Shown here piece by piece: positions 54,962 through 62,668 of a stretch of 64,000 nucleotides of DNA. This DNA is from Burkholderiaceae bacterium (GTDB lineage: Bacteria > Pseudomonadota > Gammaproteobacteria > Burkholderiales > Burkholderiaceae_A), in the NCBI GenBank assembly GCA_004214155.1, contig SGYQ01000007.1, forward strand, positions 1 through 64,000. Direction: 5' to 3'. A model generated the notes under the pieces. It searched no databases and was not told where the DNA came from. It was given only the letters and a program-made list of their open reading frames with translations. How positions within the stretch are numbered: the stretch's first letter is position 1; each line of letters begins with the position of its first letter. A program made the position numbers and the translations under genes.

Positions 54962-55633
54962 CTATTTTTCCGATAAACCCTTATATCTTCGATACTCATT
55001 CCACAACTTCTTTTTCTTTTGAGGATCTTTTTCTGCTATCGCAGCTTGCCTTAACTGCGCCTCCACTACAGAATCATTATCTGCAGGAGGTATATCTTCT
55101 GGAAGCTTCCCATTGTCGCTAAATTTGTCATTTTTTTCAACATTTCCACTTGTCAAGCTATCTGTTTGTGTAGCAGATTCCTCTGCGCTTTCCTGATTAC
55201 CAGATGCACTCTGATTTGACTCACTAGCTTTTTCGGTGCCCGATATACCCTTACTCGGACTTGACGCGTCAGATTGAGACGAGCCTTGCATTTGAGACCC
55301 ATTTCCGTCCACGCCACCTGATGAACTGCTCGCGGAATCTGCAGAAGAACCACCACCACCTCCTCCAGCTGAACCTCCCCCACCCCCGCTACTACTACTA
55401 GAACTACTGGAACTTTCAGAACAATGTTCAAACTCGCTCAGTGAGTCGTAAAATGCATCGTCCATTTCCTGAAGTTTTTCATTTATATCTGTAGTATCTG
55501 AATCTAATTCAATAGTGATATCTGAGCAATCCACTTCTTCAGTAATGCTTTTTTCCAGGGCATAAGAGTTCGACATCGTTAACGAAGTAAAAGAAAAAAA
55601 GACAAAAATTATTCCAAGTTGCTTCTTTCTCAT
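54962..55633 (-). CDS. Exported Ser/Gly-rich low-complexity protein
   Basis: Starting at ATG 55633 the product has 223 residues: a signal peptide (KKQLGIIFVFFSFTSLTMSNSYA), an acidic helix with two cysteines (EEVDCSDITIELDSD, EFEHCSESSS), a long Ser and Gly tract, an Asn/Ser/Glu-rich stretch and a basic tail (KDPQKKKKLWNEYRRYKGL). The track start lies inside the YHYH gene and gives no signal peptide. The tail could be a docking helix and the Ser/Gly tract a flexible tether. I know no family. Confidence 0.65.
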   Translation of the reverse strand: MRKKQLGIIFVFFSFTSLTMSNSYALEKSITEEVDCSDITIELDSDTTDINEKLQEMDDAFYDSLSEFEHCSESSSSSSSSSGGGGGSAGGGGGGSSADSASSSSGGVDGNGSQMQGSSQSDASSPSKGISGTEKASESNQSASGNQESAEESATQTDSLTSGNVEKNDKFSDNGKLPEDIPPADNDSVVEAQLRQAAIAEKDPQKKKKLWNEYRRYKGLSEK

Positions 55634-55643
55634 TTTGCCTGCC

Positions 55644-55847
55644 TTATGGAGGACAGTCTCCTCCACGTTGTTTTCTATTGTGACAATGGTACTCACCAGT
55701 TTTTCTATTAAAGTGACAACCACATTTGTCGGTACCACCACTATGCTGAACTACTTGCTTTGAACAATTTTTAAGGTGGGTTTCTTCATGGCTATAAACC
55801 GAAAAAGGAGATACTACAATAAGAAATAGAAATAAGCCTTTTTTCAT
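55644..55847 (-). CDS. Small exported YHYH-type Cys/His protein
   Basis: The 67-residue protein has a signal peptide (KKGLFLFLIVVSPFSVYS) and a compact metal-site-like core, TDKCGCHFNRKTGEYHCHN, which matches the YHYH motif found in many small exported proteins of unknown function. Four cysteines and several histidines suggest zinc or copper binding. It is the first gene of the run that leads to the proton channel, 10 bases before the Ser/Gly-rich gene. Confidence 0.75.
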   Translation of the reverse strand: MKKGLFLFLIVVSPFSVYSHEETHLKNCSKQVVQHSGGTDKCGCHFNRKTGEYHCHNRKQRGGDCPP

Positions 55848-55883
55848 ATTTTGAAATCCATAAAATGTACAAAAACTACCCAG

Positions 55884-58016
55884 TTAAACTGGCATCCAAA
55901 TCCCTGATTCAATTTGTGGTGCAACCAACGATATATTTTCTGGAGACTCTGCAAAAAATACTAAAGTCGTTTCCCAGTCAGTTGTTCCTTGCTCAAATCT
56001 ATCTTTATAATAATCGACTTCAAATTCTTGTGGGGTTCTTCCTAGAACATTCTGGTACAGAAGGTTAATATATTCTTCTTCTGTAGGGTTTTCTCCGTAC
56101 TGAGTTTTAAACTCAGGCGATGCAATAAAGTTAGCTGCTACCTGCGTGATTGATAGTCCATTACTTTCCATATCATTCATATGATATGCAACACCCGGCA
56201 TGTCTGGTGTACGCGCAAAAGCTGCTTGATATAGTCTGTAGGCCTGGCCTGCAGTCTCACCAGCATCAATATCTAGTGCGATGTTCATCGTAATATTACC
56301 ATTTATACCAAATTCAATTCTTTCTACGTCATGCAAAATATCAGTCCCTCTTGAATTACCACCAGCATTAATATGACTCAGACGGAAAACCCCGGGCTCA
56401 ATGTTTTCAATATCCCATGTACCATACTTGTCATGCCACCAATCTATAAAATAGACATCTAATCCATTTCCAGCATAAATCAAATCATCGCCCTGCGAGT
56501 TGTGTATCCTATCATCACCATTTAAGCCTCGAACAATATCGTCTCCCCCTTGAGGATGAAAGATGTCATTACCTACTCCTCCATATAAAATATTCGTGTC
56601 TTCATCCCCATTTACTTCTAATCTATCCTCATTAGTCGTATCTAATAGGACTCCACTAATTTCTTTATTCCCGATACGGATAGAAAATGTCTCGTCTCCC
56701 TCCGTAATATTATCTCCCGCAAAATGAAGTGTAACTGTATGTTCGATCTCAGAACCCATTTTTTCTAAGTAGTGCCCTTCATCCGAATAAAACGACCCTT
56801 CCTCTCCCGGGAATGAGCTTGCACTGTATAACTTGAGATTCCCAGTCAACTCCGTGATGTCGTGGTCGTCGAAATACCATTTCCTTTCTTGAAAATCTTG
56901 TGGACTCAATCCAGAAATTGAGTAGTCCACGACGGTATCAGATTCACCAGAGTAATATATACTGCAAAAATACCATCTCCCTTCAGGAGAATTTTGAGTT
57001 TGTCCCGGGGTAAGCTCAAATCTAATGTTTTCGTAATTTATCGCATAAGAGGTATCATTTACTAAAATACTAGACGTTACGTTATTCACTGTTAAATTTA
57101 ATTGTTCCGTACCCTCAGTCTTATTATCATTCAAAAGGCTGATATTAATTGTAGATGTACCATCACTTCCAACTACAGATTGTCCAACCAGCGAATTAGA
57201 CAGTATGTCGTCTACTTGCAACCCCGATATCGAATAATCAAATATTGAACCTGCTGGTAAATTTGTTGACACTTGAAATGATGCGGTTTCCCCTTCGTTA
57301 ACACTGTTTTGTAATGCCCTGACGCTGTGACTAGGTACATTGGTCTGATTCAAATCGTTAGAACTTAAAGCATTTTCCAACCAATATCTGTGGCCTTCCA
57401 TGGCAGTTAACCATGATCCAGTAGAGACTATGCCAACAGCATATACGCCTGTTGAATCTTGATAAAAAACTGGACCTCCAGAATTTCCCGGATTAATCTC
57501 GAGATTTGAAATGCTAATAAAATTATCAACAATGTTTTTTGACGCAAACCCGGAATCATACATCGGTTGAGTCCCGTAACCACCTGGATGTCCTATAACC
57601 TCAACTGCTCCTGATGAAAAATTCCAATCTATACCAAAAGACCCATAGGTATCTGCCAGGTTTGTATCCATGCTAAGCAAAGCAATATCGAGTTCAGAGC
57701 CTGCTTGCGAAAGAAAACGAAAATCCCCTGCAAGTAGGTATCCGTCGTTGTTGGGGTCAAAATTCGGAAAATACTCTACTTTATTTGGTCTATAAAAAAC
57801 ATTATTAAAATCATCAGGGTCATAGGAAGGATAAACTTTTATTGAATCTGCTACTCGGCCAAAATGACCATCGTAAATTACATGCGCAGCGGTAAGAACA
57901 TCATTATTTTGACCGACTATAAATCCGGTACCTATGTATGTTTGGTTCCCCCAAGTGCTCTCAATAAAACAAACAGCAGTGGCAGGGTATAAATCATCAT
58001 TAATTTCATAACTCAT
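55884..58016 (-). CDS. Trypsin-like serine protease with RTX repeats and DUF4214 domain
   Basis: The 710-residue protein has a V8/trypsin-like domain with an intact triad, H45 in LTAAHVI, D110 in ELDIALL and S179 in NPGNSGGPV. Two Calx-beta-like modules follow (VNEGETASFQVSTNLPAGS, then GDNITEGDETFSIRIGN), then RTX-type calcium repeats (GGVGNDIFHPQGGDDIVRGLNGDDRI) and a C-terminal DUF4214 domain. There is no signal peptide, and RTX repeats near the C-terminus point to type I secretion; no secretion genes are in the window. It shares its DUF4214 module with the protein at 45.9-47.1 kb. Confidence 0.88.
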   Translation of the reverse strand: MSYEINDDLYPATAVCFIESTWGNQTYIGTGFIVGQNNDVLTAAHVIYDGHFGRVADSIKVYPSYDPDDFNNVFYRPNKVEYFPNFDPNNDGYLLAGDFRFLSQAGSELDIALLSMDTNLADTYGSFGIDWNFSSGAVEVIGHPGGYGTQPMYDSGFASKNIVDNFISISNLEINPGNSGGPVFYQDSTGVYAVGIVSTGSWLTAMEGHRYWLENALSSNDLNQTNVPSHSVRALQNSVNEGETASFQVSTNLPAGSIFDYSISGLQVDDILSNSLVGQSVVGSDGTSTINISLLNDNKTEGTEQLNLTVNNVTSSILVNDTSYAINYENIRFELTPGQTQNSPEGRWYFCSIYYSGESDTVVDYSISGLSPQDFQERKWYFDDHDITELTGNLKLYSASSFPGEEGSFYSDEGHYLEKMGSEIEHTVTLHFAGDNITEGDETFSIRIGNKEISGVLLDTTNEDRLEVNGDEDTNILYGGVGNDIFHPQGGDDIVRGLNGDDRIHNSQGDDLIYAGNGLDVYFIDWWHDKYGTWDIENIEPGVFRLSHINAGGNSRGTDILHDVERIEFGINGNITMNIALDIDAGETAGQAYRLYQAAFARTPDMPGVAYHMNDMESNGLSITQVAANFIASPEFKTQYGENPTEEEYINLLYQNVLGRTPQEFEVDYYKDRFEQGTTDWETTLVFFAESPENISLVAPQIESGIWMPV

Positions 58017-58366
58017 TCATCTACTTTCCGTACTCATACAAATTTAATATATTGAACCAAACAATTTTAATTATCACAAACTCACTACGATTACTCTTCA
58101 ACTTAATTGCATTGAGTTTAGAAAAAACTGTATTAACTTTTATCGTAGTAAAAAAAATTATGTTACCCAATTGTTTGAGCATTTCCGAGTGTATATAGGT
58201 AGCGGGACTCCTAAACAGATTTAGGGGGTACCCCATGGGTGGGGGTCTGGTATCAAGAATTTGTGATGGGGGTGGGGTCTTGCAAAGGAATTGTGTGGGT
58301 CAAAGTGTGGGTCAAAATGTTGCTTATTTAAAACAATGGCTTAATAAAGCCAAAAAAAGACTTGCG
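58017..58366. other. Repeat-bearing spacer next to tRNA-Ser, possible island junction
   Basis: No gene is supported here; the 71-residue ORF at 58021-58236 has no ribosome site or family. The half next to the tRNA is G-rich and contrasts with its AT-rich surroundings: GGGGGTACCCC at 58223, GTGGGGGTCTGG, then GGGGGTGGGGTC and a 12-bp tandem duplication. Such direct repeats next to a tRNA 3' end resemble arm sites of tyrosine integrases. No integrase gene is present. Confidence 0.4.
58293..58316 (+). repeat. Tandem 12-bp repeat
   Basis: GTGTGGGTCAAA occurs twice in direct tandem (58293-58304 and 58305-58316), 50 bases from the 3' end of tRNA-Ser. Confidence 0.9.
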
Positions 58367-58456
58367 TGGCGGAGGGTGTGAGATTCGAACTCACGGAGAG
58401 GTTGCCCCCTCGCTGGTTTTCAAGACCAGTGCAATCGACCACTCTGCCAACCCTCC
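58367..58456 (-). tRNA. tRNA-Ser (anticodon TGA)
   Basis: GGAGGGT pairs with ACCCTCC; the anticodon loop CTTGAAA gives TGA; a long variable arm (GCGAGGGGGCAACCTCTC) and T arm GAGTTCGAATCTC are present, with GCCA encoded; 90 nt. The track ORF at 58341-58565 is a shadow of this gene. Confidence 0.96.
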
Positions 58457-58512
58457 AACGCCTTTGATTATACATTAGCAATTTTAATGAAGCGCATCTG
58501 TGATAATAACTA

Positions 58513-58728
58513 CTAACGCCTTTCACCGGATAATTCGTGAAAGTCTTTAATACCTTTAGCTCCAAAAACTTTGTACAACTGAACTAAAAACAATCCTTGT
58601 TTTCGAATCGAATCTCTAGAATCTTGTATCACAGGACAATGAAATATTAGAAAAAACGCTACTATTGCGCTTAATAAAAACATACTAAGGGCAAACATAT
58701 TCAATTCTTTTTTTAAACTTTTTTTCAT
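58513..58728 (-). CDS. Small single-pass membrane protein
   Basis: The 71-residue product has a basic start (MKKSLKKELNMF), one membrane segment (ALSMFLLSAIVAFFLIFHC) and a charged tail ending HELSGERR. It follows the 95-residue gene by 11 bases on the strand of the nuo operon and is probably co-transcribed. I recognise no family. Confidence 0.5.
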   Translation of the reverse strand: MKKSLKKELNMFALSMFLLSAIVAFFLIFHCPVIQDSRDSIRKQGLFLVQLYKVFGAKGIKDFHELSGERR

Positions 58729-58739
58729 CTGTAAACTAC

Positions 58740-59027
58740 TTATTTTTCAGTTGCTTTTGTTTCGGATGCTTTTTCTTCCGCTATTTTGGTATTTTTACTC
58801 TCGACACTTTTTGCCATTTGCTCGCTTTCTTTCGCCTCTGGGGTCTTCAGTTTTTCCTTCTGTGTTGTTTCTTTTGTTTCGTCTTTCAGGGACTTAGGTT
58901 TGTTTAAGTCAAATTTCGTAACTAAATATTCATCTAAGCGCTTAGTTGCTTCCCGCACCTCTTCTTCTCTCTTTAAATTATGCCTGGTCAAATCCGAAAT
59001 AGGCTCTTTTTTATCCTCCCTACCCAT
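58740..59027 (-). CDS. Small highly charged protein
   Basis: The 95-residue product is almost entirely Lys, Glu, Thr and Ser (TKRLDEYLVTKFDLNKPKSL, then repeated Lys-Glu-Thr units) and is probably disordered. Its ATG overlaps the Nudix stop by 8 bases, suggesting coupled translation. No family recognised; the low-complexity frame on the complementary strand is its shadow. Confidence 0.5.
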   Translation of the reverse strand: MGREDKKEPISDLTRHNLKREEEVREATKRLDEYLVTKFDLNKPKSLKDETKETTQKEKLKTPEAKESEQMAKSVESKNTKIAEEKASETKATEK

Positions 59028-59628
59028 TATCTATTTCCCATTTCATTTTGATGGTTTTATCCCTTATACGCAAAAGCCAAAATGCTAATGCAATGGTTTT
59101 TGCGTCTATTATTTCCAAATTTTGCACTTTTGCAAGGAACTCTTCAACAGTAATATCCACTAGATTAATACATTCTCCGGGTTCGGTGGTTTGCTCGCAC
59201 TCCCTGACTAAATCTTTTGCGCAAAATAAAAATATCTTTTCATCGGAATAGGCCGGAACCGGAAATAACTCTCCAAGTTTACACCAACTCTTTGCAATAT
59301 AACCGGTTTCCTCTAAAAGCTCTCTTTTAGCTGTTGTTAAAGGGCTTTCCCCTCTATCGATTTTTCCTGCAGGAAATTCAAAAATTTCTTGTTTAATTGG
59401 GAATCTCCATTGTTTCTCAATCAAGAGTTTTTCTGTGCTCAAAAACGGTAATATCGCAACAGCACCTGGATGCTTGAAATACTCTCTAACGCTTTTTTGG
59501 TTATCAGCAGTAAGAACCTCATCCTTATACAAATTTAGAAAGATCCCCTCAAAAATTTTAGTGCTACTAATACTCCTTTCTTCTAATAAAATATTCTTGA
59601 GCTTGCTATTTTTCTCGTATTTGTGCAT
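59020..59628 (-). CDS. Nudix hydrolase, ADP-ribose pyrophosphatase-like
   Basis: The 202-residue protein has the Nudix box GKIDRGESPLTTAKRELLEETGY, preceded by EKQWRFPIKQEIFEFPAG, which is the ADP-ribose pyrophosphatase (NudF-like) pattern including the EFPAG strand. Such enzymes split ADP-ribose into AMP and ribose 5-phosphate. A Nudix gene directly after nuoN (10 bases) is a recurring betaproteobacterial arrangement. Confidence 0.88.
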   Translation of the reverse strand: MHKYEKNSKLKNILLEERSISSTKIFEGIFLNLYKDEVLTADNQKSVREYFKHPGAVAILPFLSTEKLLIEKQWRFPIKQEIFEFPAGKIDRGESPLTTAKRELLEETGYIAKSWCKLGELFPVPAYSDEKIFLFCAKDLVRECEQTTEPGECINLVDITVEEFLAKVQNLEIIDAKTIALAFWLLRIRDKTIKMKWEIDNG

Positions 59629-59638
59629 CCAACCTACC

Positions 59639-61144
59639 CTAATTCGAAAAAAAAGAAAATTCCACTAATCTAGTTACTGGTTCAAACATTATGTCGGGAA
59701 AAAGCCCGAGAATTAATATAATCGAACCATTGATAATTAGGAATGCAGAGGACATAAAACTTAGCTGAACTTTTTTTACTGATTCGTTTATATACATGCC
59801 GTCAAATAATATTACCTTGACAATGCGCAAATAATAAAAAGCCCCGACTACTGAAAATAGAACAGCGAATACAGCCAACCATACTAAATCTGCAGCTACC
59901 ATTGACTCAAGAATTACAAACTTAGTATAAAACCCAATTGTAGGAGGAATTCCTGCCATCGATAACATAAATAGCACCATACACCACGCTACTACTGGGT
60001 TAGCTTTGACCATAAATCTCAAGTCAGAAATCAAATCACTAGAAATTTTCTCTTCTTTTGCGAGTAACAAAACACACCCTAGTGCACCTAAAAAAGATAA
60101 CAAATAAATAAAAATATAAGCAAATAGTCCCATAATTACTGAAATCTCTAACACCAGATTTTCAGTTAACTCATAATTCATAGAAGCTATTGCCCCAACT
60201 AAAAATCCCACGTGACCAATGGTAGAGTATCCCATTAGTCGCTTGAAACTTTTTTGCAATATTGCGACTAAATTACCCAGTCCAAGTGATAAGAATGCCA
60301 AAATAATAAACATTCCCTTCCAATCTTCTAACAAGGGATAAAAACCATCAAATAATATTCGATATATCATTAAAACCGCAGCAACTTTGGGGGTGGAGCC
60401 AATCAGTAAAGTTGACGGCAATGCAGCACCCTGATATATATCAGGGACCCACATATGGAACGGCACTGCTCCTAATTTGAATGCAAGCCCACAAACCACA
60501 AAAACAAGCCCAAAAACTACTATGATGGGGTTTGCTCCATCGGACAAAATTTGATCAGCTATTTCATTTAATTGTAAGGTACCGGTTGCCCCGTAAATCA
60601 TTGAAATGCCATAAAGAAGAAAGCCGGATGCCAACGCAGCCAAAACAAAAAATTTAATAGCCGCTTCAATAGAAGCGCTACTCTCTCTATTGAGAGCGAT
60701 TAAAGATATCAGCGACAGGGAGACCAATTCAATTCCTAAGTAAATTATAAGAAGATGACTAGCAGACATCATTAGGAACTGGCCTAAAAGACCAAAACTC
60801 GATAAGAGAAAAAACTCTGATTGAGAAATTTTCATCAAATTCAAAAATTGTTCGCAATAAAGGAGAGCTAGCGCAAATACTATACAAATAAAGCCTTTCG
60901 AAAACACAGAGATTGGATCAATTACATACATGCCATTAAACCCGTATTCAATGGTTGGATTTGAAAACGAGTCAATAACCATATAAAACCCAAAAACAAA
61001 CAAAGAAACTAAAAATGCTCTAGACAAAAAGAGTTCTTTACTTTTTCCGACAAGCAAAGAAAGCAAAAGAAAGAGAATTATTAAGCCGAATAATATGATC
61101 TCTGTGCTAGCAAGTAATATGTTTAGGCTATTGAATGTGTGCAT
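59639..61144 (-). CDS. nuoN: NADH-quinone oxidoreductase subunit N
   Basis: The 501-residue antiporter-like membrane subunit of complex I has about fourteen helices. Family residues are visible in ELVSLSLISLIALNR (the conserved glutamate of the first half), LAFKLGAVPFHMWVPDIYQGAALPST (broken-helix lysine region) and KRLMGYSTIGHVGF. It follows nuoM by 24 bases and ends the nuo operon. Confidence 0.96.
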   Translation of the reverse strand: MHTFNSLNILLASTEIILFGLIILFLLLSLLVGKSKELFLSRAFLVSLFVFGFYMVIDSFSNPTIEYGFNGMYVIDPISVFSKGFICIVFALALLYCEQFLNLMKISQSEFFLLSSFGLLGQFLMMSASHLLIIYLGIELVSLSLISLIALNRESSASIEAAIKFFVLAALASGFLLYGISMIYGATGTLQLNEIADQILSDGANPIIVVFGLVFVVCGLAFKLGAVPFHMWVPDIYQGAALPSTLLIGSTPKVAAVLMIYRILFDGFYPLLEDWKGMFIILAFLSLGLGNLVAILQKSFKRLMGYSTIGHVGFLVGAIASMNYELTENLVLEISVIMGLFAYIFIYLLSFLGALGCVLLLAKEEKISSDLISDLRFMVKANPVVAWCMVLFMLSMAGIPPTIGFYTKFVILESMVAADLVWLAVFAVLFSVVGAFYYLRIVKVILFDGMYINESVKKVQLSFMSSAFLIINGSIILILGLFPDIMFEPVTRLVEFSFFSN

Positions 61145-61168
61145 ATCTCTTAATTCGTATAAATAAAT

Positions 61169-62659
61169 TTAATATGCCTTACCACGTCCAACATGGTCGA
61201 CAAGGTTAGTTATACTCGCTTCAGTTACGCTAGTAATTAGATCTGGCTTTACCCCTAACAAAAGGATAAATCCGGAAAAAATTACAAGTAATATGAGCTC
61301 TCTTTTGTTAACATCAACAAGGTTCATTACGTTATTGTTTGAAACTTCCCCGTAAAAAACTTTTTTAACTAGTAATAGTGAATAACCAGCACCGAGTATT
61401 AAAGTCAATGCAGCAAACAGACCGATTACAATGTCTTGCTTAACAGCGGCCAGTATCACAAAAAATTCCCCTACAAATCCGCTTGTTGCCGGTAATCCAC
61501 AGTTCGCTAACGCAAAAAAAACGAAAAATGCGGAAAAAATTGGCATTTTATTACAAACACCTCCGTAATCGTCAATTTTTCTGCTGTGCATGCGATCATA
61601 TAAAACTCCTATTGAAAAAAACATCGCCCCAGAAATAAATCCGTGAGAAATCATCTGAAAAATTGCTCCCTGTATTCCAAGGGACGAAAACAGAAATGTT
61701 CCTAGAGTAACAAAGCCCATATGAGCTATTGAAGAGTATGCGATTAACTTTTTCATATCTTCCTGAACCAAAGCAACCAACGCAATATAGCTAATCGCTA
61801 CAAGTGACAACACTATGATTGCCTGGGCCAAAAATACAGAGGCGTCTGGTAATATTGGCAATGTGAGCCTTAAAAATCCATACCCTCCAAGCTTCAACAT
61901 GATCGCAGCTAAAATAATTGAGCCACCAGTGGGCGCTTCAACATGGGCATCAGGCAACCATGTATGCACAGGCCACATTGGAATTTTTACCGCGAATGCT
62001 AGAAAGAGTGCAGCAAATAGATATAGCTGCACTGGTAAATCAAGTGCAAATTTATGCCACTCTAAAATCGAAAAAGAATTCGTCGTTATATAAAGGTAAA
62101 TTAATGCTACAAGTGCAAGCAATGAACCTAGCAAAGTATATAGAAAGAATTTAACGGCAGCGTAAATCCTGTTTTGTCCTCCCCAAATACCGATGATAAA
62201 ATACATTGGAATCAAGGTTGCCTCGAAAAAAACATAGAATAACACACCGTCCAAAGCACAAAACACTCCGATGAGCAGACCAGACATAATCAAGAAATTC
62301 CCGAGATAAAGGGGAACATTTTCCTTTATCACATCCCATGCTGAGATGATCACAATTAAAGTAATTAACGATGTTAGTGGCAGAAAAAATATAGATATGC
62401 CATCAACACCTAGAAAATAGTTAATGCCAAAATCTTTTATCCATACTACCTTCTCCATAAACTGCATTTTAGAATATGCTGGCTCAAAAAAAATCAACGG
62501 AATTAAACTCAAAATGAGGGAAACAAAAGAAATACCTAATGCAACAAACTTTAATGTACTACTTTGGATTTTTTCAAATAAGGAGCCACATAGCAAAACC
62601 ATGAGACCACCTATGATAGGAAACCATAAGGCAAAAGAAAGAATCGGAGAGTTAATCAT
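61169..62659 (-). CDS. nuoM: NADH-quinone oxidoreductase subunit M
   Basis: This 496-residue proton-pumping subunit has the NuoM signatures FYVFFEATLIPMYFIIGIWGG (catalytic Glu in the membrane), PMWPVHTWLPDAHVEAPTGGSIILA and KKLIAYSSIAHMGFVTLG. Length agrees with the family (about 490-510). nuoL precedes it by 9 bases. Confidence 0.96.
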   Translation of the reverse strand: MINSPILSFALWFPIIGGLMVLLCGSLFEKIQSSTLKFVALGISFVSLILSLIPLIFFEPAYSKMQFMEKVVWIKDFGINYFLGVDGISIFFLPLTSLITLIVIISAWDVIKENVPLYLGNFLIMSGLLIGVFCALDGVLFYVFFEATLIPMYFIIGIWGGQNRIYAAVKFFLYTLLGSLLALVALIYLYITTNSFSILEWHKFALDLPVQLYLFAALFLAFAVKIPMWPVHTWLPDAHVEAPTGGSIILAAIMLKLGGYGFLRLTLPILPDASVFLAQAIIVLSLVAISYIALVALVQEDMKKLIAYSSIAHMGFVTLGTFLFSSLGIQGAIFQMISHGFISGAMFFSIGVLYDRMHSRKIDDYGGVCNKMPIFSAFFVFFALANCGLPATSGFVGEFFVILAAVKQDIVIGLFAALTLILGAGYSLLLVKKVFYGEVSNNNVMNLVDVNKRELILLVIFSGFILLLGVKPDLITSVTEASITNLVDHVGRGKAY

Positions 62660-62668
62660 CTACAGTTC

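Noticed and set aside
55153-55431. ORF of 92 residues with Val repeats on the minus strand
   Set aside because: It is an out-of-frame reading of the Ser/Gly tract of the exported protein.
58021-58236. Minus-strand ORF of 71 residues upstream of the protease
   Set aside because: No ribosome site, no family, and it lies in the spacer thought to be an island junction.
58341-58565. Minus-strand ORF of 74 residues
   Set aside because: It runs through the tRNA-Ser gene and cannot be a protein gene.
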